64,000 nucleotides of DNA from Kocuria sp. TGY1127_2 (GCF_013394385.1 NZ_AP022834.1:1178001-1242000); one strand, 5' to 3'; numbered from the stretch's first letter, positions 9,663 to 19,286 are shown. The notes: generated from the sequence alone by a model not told the origin. Translations and numbers: made by a program.

Positions 9663-11282
9663 TCATTTCTGGTCTCGCAGTTCGATTCGAGCGAAATTTG
9701 CAACGCCTGTTGCCGTCAACGGATAGGACAGAACTCTTGAATTCAGTGCGACCGCCGAAATAGGAAATGCCAGAGGAACAGCGGGCATGAGATCTGCAAC
9801 GGACTCGTTGATTTTCTTGTACAAGTCGTTCCGATCGTCCCCGTCCGACATGGACGAGGCCTTGCGGACCTGTTCGAAAAGGTCGCTGTTCGAGAAGCCG
9901 AATTGCGGGTTCTCCTGCCTGAACAGGGGCGACAAGAAGTCATCCGGGTCGCGGAAGGCACCCATGTAACCGGTCAGAGCAAAGGCGCGCTTGGGGTTGG
10001 ACTCGTTGATTTTGGTCAGGTAGTCGTCGCTCCAGCTAATCGGCATCGGCTTGATATTGAAGCCTACCGAAGTCAGGTCGCCGGCGATCTTCGCGAAGAC
10101 TGCTTCAGGACTCTGTACGTACGCCAGGGAGACATCCGTCGGATAGAAGAACTGCAGCTCTTCTCCGTTGTACTCGGACTCCTCGAGGAGTTTCTTTGCG
10201 AGGCCTTGGTCCTGTCGATAAGCGGATTGCGTATCCGATCCACTGACCTTGAAGAGCTCCGGCACGAAATCATTCGCAACCTTCGTGCCATCGGGATAGT
10301 AGGTATTTGCGATTTCGGAACGCGTGATCGCGTGCGCTACGGCGCGTCTGACTTTGATGTCCGACAGGGCGCTGGACTGCTGGTTCATGCTGACGTAGGC
10401 AACCGAGTACGGATCACGTTGCTGAATTTGGTAGCCACGACGTGCAAGGTTCACGAAGTCGTCGATGCCGATCTGATCGTAGGCATCGATGTTGCCCATG
10501 AGAATCTCGTAATACCGCTTTTGTGTGCTCGAGACCGTCACGAATTTGAGTTTGCTGATGTGGGCTGCCTCGCCCCAGTAGCCGGAGAAGCGCGATAATT
10601 CGGCCGTTTGCCCATCCCAATTCTTCAGCTCGAACGGTCCCGTGCCCACGGGATGCGAAGCATACGAGTTGTCGTCGAATGCGCTGGGCGCACCGATCCC
10701 GAATGCCGGTTGAGTCAGAGCCTTGACGATCGAGGGGTACGGGGTCGAGATTCTGAGTTGGACCGTCCTCTCGCTCGAGGCGGTGCACGAACGATAAATG
10801 GACGGGCGGGATGTCCCATCCGCTTTGGTCGATCGGAAGATGGCTTGGTACGCGGTCTGATTGACCTGCTCGGTCTTCGTATTCTCGGACCAGCGTTGAA
10901 AATTCCGGCAGACAGCGTCCGCGGTCAACTTGGTGCCGTCATGGAAAGTGACGCCCTGACGCAAGGTGAACGTATACGTCAGCCCGTCGCCGGAGACCGT
11001 CCAATCGGTTGCCAGGCCCGGTATCGGCTTGCCGGTATCCTGATCTGCTTTAACCAGAGGCTCAAGCACTTGAGCGGCAATTCGCGACGTCTCGAGATTC
11101 GATGTGAGAGACGGATCCAGCGTCGGGGCAGCTGCGGCGTTACCGAAAACGAATGTGGTCTCCGACGAAGCGCTCGAGCCGCTCGCTTCCGGGGCAGCGG
11201 GGGGCTGACGCCCGCAACCTGCCAGTGCCAGGGCAGCGACTCCCAGCGAACCGGTCAGGAACCTGCGGCGGGTCGTTGCCAC
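9663..11282 (-). CDS. ABC transporter substrate-binding lipoprotein, family 5 (peptide type)
   Basis: A 539-residue extracytoplasmic solute-binding protein. The N-terminus combines a twin-arginine-like motif (TRRRFLTG) with a lipobox (LALAGC, Cys about 22), so it is probably exported and lipid-anchored. The body matches the SBP_bac_5 fold of oligopeptide, dipeptide and nickel carriers (for example TYTFTLRQGVTFHDGTKLTA and SHPVGTGPFELKNWDG). No permease or ATPase gene is adjacent, so it is an orphan here. GTG start with AGGAG upstream. Confidence 0.9.
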   Translation of the reverse strand: MATTRRRFLTGSLGVAALALAGCGRQPPAAPEASGSSASSETTFVFGNAAAAPTLDPSLTSNLETSRIAAQVLEPLVKADQDTGKPIPGLATDWTVSGDGLTYTFTLRQGVTFHDGTKLTADAVCRNFQRWSENTKTEQVNQTAYQAIFRSTKADGTSRPSIYRSCTASSERTVQLRISTPYPSIVKALTQPAFGIGAPSAFDDNSYASHPVGTGPFELKNWDGQTAELSRFSGYWGEAAHISKLKFVTVSSTQKRYYEILMGNIDAYDQIGIDDFVNLARRGYQIQQRDPYSVAYVSMNQQSSALSDIKVRRAVAHAITRSEIANTYYPDGTKVANDFVPELFKVSGSDTQSAYRQDQGLAKKLLEESEYNGEELQFFYPTDVSLAYVQSPEAVFAKIAGDLTSVGFNIKPMPISWSDDYLTKINESNPKRAFALTGYMGAFRDPDDFLSPLFRQENPQFGFSNSDLFEQVRKASSMSDGDDRNDLYKKINESVADLMPAVPLAFPISAVALNSRVLSYPLTATGVANFARIELRDQK

Positions 11283-11396
11283 GTGTCAACTCCTCGATGG
11301 GCTGCCGTCATGGGTCACATCCCACGACGGTGCGGAACACTTTCAGGGGCTCCGGCCCGATACTCGTTCATGGAACACGTCAAAGGCCCGGAGAAA

Positions 11397-11482
11397 TGGT
11401 GCGCGAGGCGGGACTTGAACCCGCACGCCTACACGGCACAGGAACCTAAATCCTGCGTGTCTGCCAATTCCACCACTCGCGC
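11397..11482 (-). tRNA. tRNA-Leu (anticodon UAG)
   Basis: On the minus strand the sequence folds as a class II tRNA: acceptor GCGCGAG pairs with CTCGCGC, followed by A and an encoded CCA. The anticodon stem CAGGA/TCCTG encloses loop TTTAGGT, giving anticodon TAG. A long variable arm and the T-loop GGTTCAAGTCC are present. Confidence 0.95.
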
Positions 11483-11601
11483 ATGCCAGTCACTTCGGCG
11501 ACTGGCACAGTCTACATCAGCGCGCAGGCGATCCCGGCGGCGTGTTGCCGCACCTCGACCGACACGCGTGCGACGGAGCTGAGAATGAACTGGCAACGAT
11601 T

Positions 11602-12081
11602 CTAGGCGTCGATCCCCAGGTCGCGGCGGAGCTTGGCGACGTGACCCTTGGCACGGACATTGTACTGAGCGGTCTCTACCCTGCCGGATTCATCCACCAC
11701 GATGGTCGATCGAATCAGGCCGACGGAAACCTTGCCATAGTTCTTCTTCTCGCCCCATGCCCCGTATGCTTCTGCGACGTCGTGATTCGGGTCCGAGAGG
11801 AGCGGAAAAGTGAGGGACTGGTCACCGGCGAATTTCTGCAAGGCCTCAGGTTTGTCCGGCGATATGCCGATCACCCGGTATCCATGGGATTCGAGGGAGG
11901 CCAGATTGTCCCGGAAGTCGCACGCTTGCGTCGTGCACCCCGGCGTCGACGCCTTGGGGTAGAAGTAGACGACCACCTTCGAACCCGAAAAATCCTTGAG
12001 AGAGATTTCCTTCCCCTCCGCGTCCTTCAATGTGAAGGCGGGTGCGGCGTCACCGGTGGAAAGTCGCGTGGCATCTATCAT
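11602..12081 (-). CDS. bcp: Thioredoxin-dependent peroxiredoxin, BCP/PrxQ type
   Basis: A 159-residue thiol peroxidase. The peroxidatic Cys lies in TPGCTTQACDFRDNL, with a second Cys five residues later that acts as resolving residue in BCP/PrxQ proteins. The start is MIDATRL at 12081, preceded by GGGAG; the longer frame to 12168 would run into the divergent marR promoter region. Divergent transcription from the MarR gene, with about 150 bp between starts, makes regulation by that MarR protein possible (inference). Confidence 0.9.
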   Translation of the reverse strand: MIDATRLSTGDAAPAFTLKDAEGKEISLKDFSGSKVVVYFYPKASTPGCTTQACDFRDNLASLESHGYRVIGISPDKPEALQKFAGDQSLTFPLLSDPNHDVAEAYGAWGEKKNYGKVSVGLIRSTIVVDESGRVETAQYNVRAKGHVAKLRRDLGIDA

Positions 12082-12233
12082 ATGAGAACTCCCAGTCATC
12101 GCGGGGACGGCGCCCGAGAAAATGGTCACCGACCGTCGTACAGCTGAATACGTAACGTGTCCGGCCATTGTACGGGCGTAATATCACTGAGCCCTTCCGC
12201 CCCGTCCAGAATGGGGTGCTTATAATTTCAGCC

Positions 12234-12776
12234 ATGCCTCATCTCCAGGAATGGTCGATCAGTCGATTGATGTCCACCGCAGCAAGGATGCTCGAGCACA
12301 ATTGGAATCGACAGCTGCAGTCCCTAGGCCTGACCCATGCCGGGGTCATGGCCCTGGACGTGATCAGCCGAGAAGGCAGCCTGACCCAGGCCCAGGTAGC
12401 GCACAAGGTGGGCGTGCAGGCGCAAACCATGGGAAAGACGCTGACGCGCCTCGAGGCCTACGGTCACATCGCGAGACAGCGAAGCAACCTGGACCGTCGA
12501 AGCTACCTGATGGTAATCACGGAAAAGGGAAGACGGGCCTTGCACGAAGCCACAGAGATCGAAGAAGCGCTCGCAGGCACCGGCGTTCTCGAGCATGGCG
12601 AGCTGCGAGAGGCGCTCGAACAAGTCATCATGGATCTCTCGGATACCGACACGATGCCGCTTAAGATCGTGAAGGAAACCATTGACAGCCTTCCGGAGGA
12701 GGCTCGTTGGGTTGCTGAAGGCGTGGCCTCTCAGCGTCCCACGGCGGACCCTGCCGCCGAGCCGACCGCCGACTAG
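12234..12776 (+). CDS. MarR-family transcriptional regulator
   Basis: A 180-residue protein with a winged helix-turn-helix (about residues 45-110: LTQAQVAHKVGVQAQTMGKT, then the wing RQRSNLDRRSYLMVITEKG). The C-terminal ~30 residues are low-complexity. The start MPHLQEW at 12234 is chosen over the longer frame from 12168, which would cover the promoter region. It is divergent from the peroxiredoxin gene. No redox cysteine is visible in the DNA-binding domain, so the signal sensed is unknown. Confidence 0.85.
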   Translation: MPHLQEWSISRLMSTAARMLEHNWNRQLQSLGLTHAGVMALDVISREGSLTQAQVAHKVGVQAQTMGKTLTRLEAYGHIARQRSNLDRRSYLMVITEKGRRALHEATEIEEALAGTGVLEHGELREALEQVIMDLSDTDTMPLKIVKETIDSLPEEARWVAEGVASQRPTADPAAEPTAD

Positions 12777-12838
12777 CCGCTTGGAGCCATGGCCTCGAGG
12801 ACTCATCCCTCTCGGGGTCGAAAGATCCTGGACAGCAA

Positions 12839-12868
12839 AAGACCCGGCCCTCGAAAGGACCGGGTCTT
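12839..12868. terminator. Bidirectional terminator between marR and tRNA-Lys
   Basis: The hairpin AAGACCCGG...CCGGGTCTT has a CGAA tetraloop inside its extended stem. The minus-strand side is followed by TTTT, so it serves the converging tRNA-Lys transcript; the plus side (GATTT) may also end marR. Confidence 0.75.
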
Positions 12869-12874
12869 GATTTG

Positions 12875-12947
12875 TGCGCCCCCCGGGACTTGAACCCGGA
12901 ACCCATTGATTAAGAGTCAATTGCTCTGCCAATTGAGCTAGAGGCGC
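12875..12947 (-). tRNA. tRNA-Lys (anticodon CUU), downstream copy
   Basis: A 73-nt class I tRNA without encoded CCA: acceptor GCGCCTC/GGGGCGC, anticodon stem ATTGA/TCAAT, loop CTCTTAA (anticodon CTT), T-loop GGTTCAAGTCC. It is identical to the copy 32 bp upstream on the same strand. Confidence 0.95.
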
Positions 12948-12979
12948 TTACCGCTGATGGGCGAGAAGCAAGGCTTCCG

Positions 12980-13052
12980 TGCGCCCCCCGGGACTTGAAC
13001 CCGGAACCCATTGATTAAGAGTCAATTGCTCTGCCAATTGAGCTAGAGGCGC
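12980..13052 (-). tRNA. tRNA-Lys (anticodon CUU), upstream copy
   Basis: The same 73-nt sequence as 12875-12947, in tandem with a 32-bp spacer. The two copies probably share one transcript ending at the 12839-12868 terminator. CTT decodes AAG, the dominant Lys codon in G+C-rich genomes. Confidence 0.95.
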
Positions 13053-13164
13053 ATACCATTCCGCGTGGGGACTCTAGATCCCACCGCGTCGGCAACGAAA
13101 AGAAACTATACGCAGGGGCATCATCCCGTGCAAGTTGAAACCCGCCACTGTGACGCAGGAAACG

Positions 13165-13617
13165 TCAGACCGAGACGAGGTCCTGAATGTAGGACAAGAA
13201 GTCCTCGGCATCGGCCTCCTGCTCGAGGACTTCGGCGCCGTACGCAGTTTCGATCTCCACGAGAGGCAGCACCTTCAGATCGAAGGAAGACCCGGAAGTC
13301 GTCTCGAGGACGAGTTCCCCGTGAGCCGTGCTTGTGGCATCCACGAGGTTCGTATTGTCGATGGCAATCGGAAGCCCCAAAGAAGCCAAAACCCGAGGGT
13401 CGAAGGGCGCCACGATCACCTCTGAGGGATAACGGCGATAACCGAGGATGAAATGTCGTTGCGGAGTGACTTGGCGGTCAACGGCGGAAGGTTCGTTGTA
13501 AGTAGCGCGGCCGGTCGCGTAGACCAAGTTGTATGCGCCGTAGTTCATGACCTGACTGTCGAAGACGGTGTGCAACCGTTCCGCCAGGTTCAGGGGGGAC
13601 TCCGTTTCGGGGGACAT
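13165..13617 (-). CDS. Conserved hypothetical protein
   Basis: A 150-residue soluble acidic protein that I do not recognise. It has no signal peptide, membrane segment or cysteine. The sequence reads as a genuine gene: ATG start, normal codon use, no competing frame of equal quality. Central text RQVTPQRHFILGYRRYPSEV and the C-terminal EQEADAEDFLSYIQDLV suggest a compact alpha/beta domain. It lies between the tRNA-Lys genes and the divergent ilv leader. Confidence 0.6.
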   Translation of the reverse strand: MSPETESPLNLAERLHTVFDSQVMNYGAYNLVYATGRATYNEPSAVDRQVTPQRHFILGYRRYPSEVIVAPFDPRVLASLGLPIAIDNTNLVDATSTAHGELVLETTSGSSFDLKVLPLVEIETAYGAEVLEQEADAEDFLSYIQDLVSV

Positions 13618-13755
13618 GTTTAGAGTCTATCCAGGTCCGGTCCGTTACCGAATGGTTTGACACACATCATGTCATTGCTGACATGCGACGCCTTTCGCCG
13701 TCGCGAACGGATGCGAACGGAATATGTGGCGTGGATTTCACATTCTGAAACGTTT

Positions 13756-13785
13756 TTGACCCTTTCACGTCCCGACCCGGATTAT
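13756..13785 (+). promoter_or_regulatory. Putative ilvBNC promoter
   Basis: TTGACC (13756-13761), an 18-bp spacer and GATTAT (13780-13785). A start site 6-7 bp downstream would fall on or next to the leader-peptide ATG at 13792, implying a leaderless message, which is common in Actinobacteria. Motif seen; activity inferred. Confidence 0.5.
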
Positions 13786-13791
13786 GAGTTC

Positions 13792-13872
13792 ATGGCACAT
13801 CACGAGTCTCTCGTTCTTACCGGTGTACGCGTCTCGCTTATTATTGCGGGTCGCGCGGCAAACCTGGCCTAG
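13792..13872 (+). CDS. ilvB attenuator leader peptide
   Basis: A 26-residue ORF between the ilv promoter and an intrinsic terminator. Its middle is packed with branched-chain codons: SLVLTGVRVSLII contains three Leu, three Val and two Ile. Position and composition match leader peptides of the ilvBNC operon of Corynebacterium and the enteric ilv operons, where ribosome stalling at these codons prevents terminator formation. No strong ribosome-binding site precedes it, consistent with leaderless translation. The frame is open further upstream (to 13657), but that part would lie before the promoter. Confidence 0.75.
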   Translation: MAHHESLVLTGVRVSLIIAGRAANLA

Positions 13873-13873
13873 A

Positions 13874-13931
13874 ACGAGAAAATCTCGTACCGCGCAGACC
13901 CCTCACCGACATCTAGGTCGAGGGGTTTTTT
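13874..13931 (+). terminator. ilv attenuator: upstream hairpin and intrinsic terminator
   Basis: Just after the leader stop comes a small hairpin ACGAGA-AAA-TCTCGT (13874-13888). It is followed by CCCCT...AGGGG with an inner CGAC/GTCG stem (13899-13925) and six Ts (13926-13931). This is a textbook Rho-independent terminator placed before the ilvB start, so it can only function as a regulated attenuator. Confidence 0.85.
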
Positions 13932-14028
13932 CGTGTCAGGTCGAATCCCACCGGAGACGAACGAGCACCAGGCGGACTCACAGACACCGCCGCAACGCAG
14001 CACACAGCAGAAGCAGAAGGACGATCAC

Positions 14029-15846
14029 ATGAGCAACGAATCGTCGGCGACGCCGGCCACGGTTGCCGCCTCGACTTCAGGGTCGCAGAGCAGCGCCCCA
14101 AGAATTACTGGTTCGGAAGCGGTCATTCGCACGCTGGAAAAACTTGGAGTCACCGATGTTTTCGGTCTTCCCGGCGGGGCGATTCTGCCCACGTATGATC
14201 CGCTACTGGATTCCGAGATCATCAATCATATTCTCGTTCGTCATGAGCAGGGCGCCGGGCACGCAGCTGAAGGATATGCTCTGGCAACCGGAAAGGTCGG
14301 CGTCTGCATCGCCACGAGCGGCCCGGGTGCCACCAATCTGATCACCGCCCTGGCCGATGCCCATATGGACTCAGTCCCCATGGTTGCGATTACGGGGCAG
14401 GTGTCGTCCAAGGTTTTGGGAACGGACGCTTTCCAGGAAGCAGACATCGTCGGCATGACGATGCCCGTTACGAAACACTCCTACATGGCGACCCGTCCCG
14501 AGGATGTTCCGCGCATGATCATGGAAGCCTTTCATCTGGCATCGACCGGCCGTCCCGGCCCCGTGCTCGTGGATATCACCAAAGATGCCCAGCAGGGCCT
14601 GATGTCCTTCACTTGGCCGGTGGACATGCAGCTGCGCGGGTATCACCCGGTTGTCCGAGGACACAACAAGCAAGTTCGAGAAGCAGCGAAGTTGCTGAAT
14701 GCCGCCCGGCAGCCGGTTTTGTACGTCGGCGGCGGAACCCTTCGTGCCGGCGCGTCACGGGAACTAGCGGAACTGGTTAGCGTGACCGACGCACCCGTGG
14801 TCACGACTCTGACGGCGCGCGGCGCATTCCCCGATTCGGACCCGCACCACCTGGGGATGCCGGGTATGCACGGTTCCGTCCCGGCTGTCACCTCAATGCA
14901 AAAAGCGGACCTGCTCGTCGCCCTGGGCGCGCGGTTCGACGACCGGGTCACCGGTGTCGTCGATTCCTTCGCTCCGGACGCAAAGATCGTCCACGTCGAC
15001 GTCGATCCCGCGGAGATCTCGAAGATCCGTGTCGCGGACGTGCCGATTGTGGGGGACTTGAAGTCCGTCATCCCAGAACTGGTCGAATGCGTCGAGGAGG
15101 TTCAGCGTGAAGAAGGACGCAGGGACCTCGGCGGCTGGTGGGCCATGCTGAATCGGATCAAGGACGAGTACCCCCTCGGATACGTCCCCACGGACGACGG
15201 CTTGGGCTCGCCCCAGCACGTCATCCAGCGGATCGGTCAGTTGACCGGTCCCGAGGCAATCTACGTCTCTGGGGTCGGACAGCACCAGATGTGGTCCGCC
15301 CAGTTCATCGGGTACGAGCGGCCGCGCCAATGGCTGAACTCGGCGGGCCTCGGCACGATGGGCTACAGCGTCCCCGCAGCAATGGGAGCGAAGGTCGGTG
15401 ATCCGGACCGGGTCGTGTGGGCGATTGACGGGGACGGCTGCTTCCAAATGACCAACCAAGAATTGGCGACCTGCGTCCTGAATGACATCCCCATCAAGGT
15501 TGCCGTGATCAACAATTCCTCGCTGGGCATGGTGCGGCAGTGGCAGACCCTGTTCTACGACGGCCGTTACTCCAACACCCACCTGAACACGGGTCATGAT
15601 TCCCGGAGGATCCCGGACTTCGTCAAGTTGGCCGAGGCCTACGGGTGCGCCGCGTTCCGTTGCACGAGCGATGAGGACGTCGACGAAACCATCCGAAAAG
15701 CGTTGGAGATCAACGACCGGCCCGTGCTGGTCGACTTCACTGTCAGTCCGGATGCCATGGTTTGGCCGATGGTCCCGGCAGGAGTATCCAATGACGCGAT
15801 TCAGATTGCCAGAGACACGTCGCCCGACTGGAACGGAGAGGAATAA
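14029..15846 (+). CDS. ilvB: Acetolactate synthase large subunit
   Basis: A 605-residue ThDP- and FAD-dependent enzyme, first common step of valine, leucine and isoleucine synthesis. It shows the catalytic Glu region [15 protein letters not shown], an FAD-domain core, and the ThDP-binding motif [15 protein letters not shown] with downstream N in [17 protein letters not shown] at 14029 is chosen because AGAAGGA precedes it; the open frame from 13933 starts right after the attenuator T-run. First gene of ilvB-ilvN-ilvC, under leader/attenuator control. Confidence 0.97.
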   Translation: MSNESSATPATVAASTSGSQSSAPRITGSEAVIRTLEKLGVTDVFGLPGGAILPTYDPLLDSEIINHILVRHEQGAGHAAEGYALATGKVGVCIATSGPGATNLITALADAHMDSVPMVAITGQVSSKVLGTDAFQEADIVGMTMPVTKHSYMATRPEDVPRMIMEAFHLASTGRPGPVLVDITKDAQQGLMSFTWPVDMQLRGYHPVVRGHNKQVREAAKLLNAARQPVLYVGGGTLRAGASRELAELVSVTDAPVVTTLTARGAFPDSDPHHLGMPGMHGSVPAVTSMQKADLLVALGARFDDRVTGVVDSFAPDAKIVHVDVDPAEISKIRVADVPIVGDLKSVIPELVECVEEVQREEGRRDLGGWWAMLNRIKDEYPLGYVPTDDGLGSPQHVIQRIGQLTGPEAIYVSGVGQHQMWSAQFIGYERPRQWLNSAGLGTMGYSVPAAMGAKVGDPDRVVWAIDGDGCFQMTNQELATCVLNDIPIKVAVINNSSLGMVRQWQTLFYDGRYSNTHLNTGHDSRRIPDFVKLAEAYGCAAFRCTSDEDVDETIRKALEINDRPVLVDFTVSPDAMVWPMVPAGVSNDAIQIARDTSPDWNGEE

Positions 15847-15848
15847 CA

Positions 15849-16358
15849 ATGACTCGTCACACGCTGTCTGTCCTGGTCGAAGACACACCGGGCGTGCTCG
15901 CCCGGGTATCCGGATTGTTCGCAAGGCGGCAATTCAATATTGACTCCCTCGCCGTGGGCGCCACCGAAGTCCCGGGAATCTCCCGAATTACTGTGGTGGT
16001 TGACGCGGACGGGGTCCTGCTCGAGCAGGTCACCAAGCAACTCAACAAGTTGATTCATGTTCTGAAGATCGTGGAATTGCCATCGGAGACCTCGGTGCAA
16101 CGCGATCACATCATGATCAAGGTCCGCGCGGATGCCGGAACCCGGATCCAAGTCACGCAGGCTGCAGACCTTTTTCGCGCTTCGATCGTCGACGTCTCCA
16201 CCGAGTCCGTCGTCATCGAGGCCACGGGAGCCCCGGAGAAACTCCGGGCCCTCTTGGAGGTGTTGGAACCCTTCGGCATAAGAGAAATCGTTCGTGCCGG
16301 AACTCTCGGCATCGGGCGCGGAGTGCGCTCGATGAGCGAGAGGGCCCTCCGCAATTAG
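15849..16358 (+). CDS. ilvN: Acetolactate synthase small (regulatory) subunit
   Basis: A 169-residue partner of IlvB that confers valine feedback inhibition. The N-terminal ACT domain is clear (LSVLVEDTPGVLARVSGLFA, RQFNIDSLAVG); a second ACT-like half follows from about residue 80. It starts 2 bp after the ilvB stop, so the two are translationally coupled. Confidence 0.96.
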   Translation: MTRHTLSVLVEDTPGVLARVSGLFARRQFNIDSLAVGATEVPGISRITVVVDADGVLLEQVTKQLNKLIHVLKIVELPSETSVQRDHIMIKVRADAGTRIQVTQAADLFRASIVDVSTESVVIEATGAPEKLRALLEVLEPFGIREIVRAGTLGIGRGVRSMSERALRN

Positions 16359-16434
16359 TTGTCTCGGCGAGATCACTTGTCTCGCGGAGCGTTCATAAAC
16401 CTGTCATGCATCGGTACATTCCGGTGCACCATGA

Positions 16435-16468
16435 CCCGGCAGGCTAGGCTTAAAACCTAGTGGCCGGG
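16435..16468 (+). promoter_or_regulatory. Hairpin in the ilvN-ilvC gap
   Basis: CCCGGC-agg-CTAGG, a 7-nt A-rich loop, CCTAG-tg-GCCGGG: an 11-bp stem with a small internal loop. No T-run follows, so it is not an obvious terminator. It could be a processing or stability element setting ilvC levels, or it may overlap an ilvC promoter (TAGGCT lies inside). Structure seen; role inferred. Confidence 0.5.
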
Positions 16469-16530
16469 CCACTGAAGACCATCAACCGTGGGCAAGAGCC
16501 CGCGGGGAAGATAGAGGAGTTCTCAATCCC

Positions 16531-17556
16531 ATGGCTGAAATCTTTTACGACGACGACGCAAACCTCGCGGCGATCCAGGACCGTTCCGTCGCCATCATCG
16601 GTTATGGATCCCAGGGTCACGCACACGCGCTGAACCTTCGGGATTCGGGCATCGACGTTCGTATCGGCCTCGCCGAGGGCTCGTCCTCGCGGGCCAAGGC
16701 AGAAGCTGAAGGCCTTCGCGTCCTGACCGTCGCGGAAGCCGTCGAAGAAGCCGACGTCATCATGATCCTGACCCCGGACCAGGTCCAGGCAAAGATCTAC
16801 AAGGAATCGATCGAGCCGAACCTTGAGCCCGGCGATGCCCTGTTCTTCGCCCACGGGTTCAATATTCGTTTCGACTACATCCAGCCGATCGACGGCGTCG
16901 ACGTCGCGATGGTTGCACCTAAGGGCCCCGGCCACACTGTGCGCCGAGAGTTCGAAGCGGGCCGCGGTGTTCCGGCCTTGGTCGCCGTCGAGGTGGATGC
17001 ATCCGGCAAGGCCTTCGAGCTTGCTCTGGCCTATGCCAAGGGTCTCGGTGCCAGCCGCGCCGGCGTCATCAAGACGACCTTCACCGAGGAGACGGAATCC
17101 GATCTCTTCGGCGAGCAGGCTGTTTTGTGCGGCGGCGTCTCGCAGTTGATCCAGTACGGATTCGAAACGCTGACCGAGGCCGGTTACCAGCCCGAGATTG
17201 CGTACTTCGAGGTGTGCCACGAACTCAAACTGATCGTCGACCTGATCAACGAGGGCGGAATCACCAAGCAGCGTTGGTCCTGCTCCGACACCGCGGAGTA
17301 TGGCGACTACGTTTCGGGCCCCCGGATCATCACCCCCGAGGTCAAGGATCACATGAAGGCCGTTCTTTCGGACATTCAGGACGGAACCTTCGCCCATCGC
17401 TTCATGGATGATCAGGCCAACGGCGGCAAGGAGTTCCAGGAACTCCGCGAGAAGGGCGCATCCCACCCGATCGAGAAGACCGGCCAGGAGCTGCGCAAGC
17501 TGTTCTCCTGGAAGTCATCCGACGCCGACTACACCGACGGCTCGGCAGCCCGCTAA
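16531..17556 (+). CDS. ilvC: Ketol-acid reductoisomerase
   Basis: A 341-residue class I (short) KARI, which converts acetolactate or acetohydroxybutyrate into the dihydroxy acid with NADPH and Mg2+. The NADPH motif [17 protein letters not shown] lies near residue 25, and the metal/substrate region includes [13 protein letters not shown] and [22 protein letters not shown] lies 11 bp before the ATG. The 172-bp gap to ilvN holds a hairpin. A strong terminator follows. Confidence 0.97.
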   Translation: MAEIFYDDDANLAAIQDRSVAIIGYGSQGHAHALNLRDSGIDVRIGLAEGSSSRAKAEAEGLRVLTVAEAVEEADVIMILTPDQVQAKIYKESIEPNLEPGDALFFAHGFNIRFDYIQPIDGVDVAMVAPKGPGHTVRREFEAGRGVPALVAVEVDASGKAFELALAYAKGLGASRAGVIKTTFTEETESDLFGEQAVLCGGVSQLIQYGFETLTEAGYQPEIAYFEVCHELKLIVDLINEGGITKQRWSCSDTAEYGDYVSGPRIITPEVKDHMKAVLSDIQDGTFAHRFMDDQANGGKEFQELREKGASHPIEKTGQELRKLFSWKSSDADYTDGSAAR

Positions 17557-17582
17557 ACGTCGGAACCTGATGACGGTTCTCC

Positions 17583-17628
17583 AACGGCCGGTCATCCGCT
17601 GCAACGGATGACCGGCCGTTCCCCTTTT
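17583..17628 (+). terminator. Strong terminator after ilvC
   Basis: A perfect 16-bp inverted repeat (17583-17598 with 17605-17620), 6-nt loop, then CCCCTTTTG. It separates ilvBNC from serA. Confidence 0.9.
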
Positions 17629-17681
17629 GTCTTTCATTTCCCCAATTTCCGGCACCGAACAATCACCAAAGGAATCCGACT

Positions 17682-19286
17682 TTGACTGAAACGCCTGTTG
17701 TCCTTCTGGCCGAGGAACTCTCACCCGCGACGGTCGACGCCCTCGGCGAGGGCTTCGAAATTCGCAAGACTAATGGCGCCGACCGCGAATCGTTGCTGCG
17801 CGATATAGCCGACGTGGACGCGATCATGATTCGCTCCGCGACCCGGCTGGACGCGGAAGCCTTCGACGCGGCCCGTCGCCTGAAGGTCGTTGCTCGCGCT
17901 GGAGTCGGCCTCGATAACGTCGACATCGCCGCGGCCACTGCGGCCGGCGTCATGGTCGTCAACGCGCCGACCTCCAACATCATTTCCGCGGCTGAGCTGA
18001 CGGTCGGCCACATTCTCGGTCTGTCCCGCAATATTTCGGCAGCCGACGCTTCAATGCGAGACGGGCAGTGGAAGCGCTCCCAGTACACCGGCGTCGAACT
18101 CTTCGAGAAGAAGGTCGGCATCATCGGGCTCGGGCGCATCGGTGGGTTGGTCGCAGAACGGCTTCGGGGGTTCGGTACGGAAATCCTGGCCTACGACCCG
18201 TTCGTCACGAGCTCGCGTGCCGCATCGCTCGGGGCGCAGATGGTGGACCTGGACACGTTGTTCCGGGAATCCGACATCATCACGATTCACATGCCGAAGA
18301 CACCGGACACGATCGGCATGGTCGATGCCGCGGCATTCGATCTCATGAAGCCTTCCGCCTTTGTCGTCAATGTGGCCCGCGGCGGGCTGATCGACGAGGA
18401 TGACCTCACCGACGCGCTTCGGGCGGGCAAAATCGCGGGCGCGGCAATTGACGTATACGTCTCCGAGCCCCCCGAGGGCGTGGGCTTCGTGGGCATGGAC
18501 AACGTCGTGACCACTCCGCACCTGGGCGCTTCGACCGTCGAAGCGCAGGAGAAAGCGGGAGTATCGGTTGCCAAATCTGTCAAACTCGCCCTCGAGGGCG
18601 AACTCGTCCCTGATGCCGTGAACGTCGCCGGCGGACCCATCGACTCAGACGTGCGCCCAGGAATTCCGTTGGCGGAGAAATTGGGTCGAGTCCTGACGGC
18701 GTTGACCCACGATTCGCCCCTGACGAGCGTGGAGGTCAAGGTCGCCGGGGAAATCGCGGACAAAGACGTGTCCTCGCTGAAACTCGCCGCACTCAAGGGC
18801 GTATTCACCGATGTGGTCTCCGAGAAGGTTTCTTACGTCAACGCTCCCATGATTGCAGAGCAGCGTGAGATCGAAACGACCTTGGTCACGACCACCGAAG
18901 TCGAGGGGTTCCGCAACGAGACCACCTTGTCGGCCATCCTTGCCGATGGGACCCAGGTCTCCGTTTCCGGTACCGTGACCGGGCCCAAGCTGGTCGAGAA
19001 ACTGACCGGGGTCAACGGCTTCGATTTCGAGGTTGGGCTGACGGACCACATGCTCATTCTCGATTACCGCGACCGTCCCGGCGTCATCGCCTCCATGGGT
19101 ACCCTGCTCGGGACCGCGAGCATCAACATCGCCGGAATGCAGGTTTCGCGTGGGGAGAGCCAAGCCAAGGAACAGCGGGCGCTGTCCGTTCTGGCCCTTG
19201 ATTCTCCGGCTTCCCCCGAGATGGTCTCTTCGATCAAGTCGACGATCGAGGCCGACCGTACCGCGTTCGTCTCCCTCGCGGACTGA
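17682..19286 (+). CDS. serA: D-3-phosphoglycerate dehydrogenase
   Basis: A 534-residue long-form PGDH, first step of serine synthesis. Features in order: substrate domain, NAD-binding GLGRIGGLVAERLRGFG (about residue 150), catalytic region NVARGGLIDEDDL and TPHLGAST, the intervening domain found in mycobacterial-type enzymes, and a C-terminal ACT domain (LDYRDRPGVIASMGTLLG). The TTG start at 17682 is supported by AAAGGAA; no upstream ATG fits. Confidence 0.96.
   Translation: MTETPVVLLAEELSPATVDALGEGFEIRKTNGADRESLLRDIADVDAIMIRSATRLDAEAFDAARRLKVVARAGVGLDNVDIAAATAAGVMVVNAPTSNIISAAELTVGHILGLSRNISAADASMRDGQWKRSQYTGVELFEKKVGIIGLGRIGGLVAERLRGFGTEILAYDPFVTSSRAASLGAQMVDLDTLFRESDIITIHMPKTPDTIGMVDAAAFDLMKPSAFVVNVARGGLIDEDDLTDALRAGKIAGAAIDVYVSEPPEGVGFVGMDNVVTTPHLGASTVEAQEKAGVSVAKSVKLALEGELVPDAVNVAGGPIDSDVRPGIPLAEKLGRVLTALTHDSPLTSVEVKVAGEIADKDVSSLKLAALKGVFTDVVSEKVSYVNAPMIAEQREIETTLVTTTEVEGFRNETTLSAILADGTQVSVSGTVTGPKLVEKLTGVNGFDFEVGLTDHMLILDYRDRPGVIASMGTLLGTASINIAGMQVSRGESQAKEQRALSVLALDSPASPEMVSSIKSTIEADRTAFVSLAD

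Noticed and set aside
13657-13872. 71-residue ORF before ilvB
   Set aside because: Its first 45 codons precede the predicted promoter and have no protein-like character; only the last 26 codons are kept as leader peptide.
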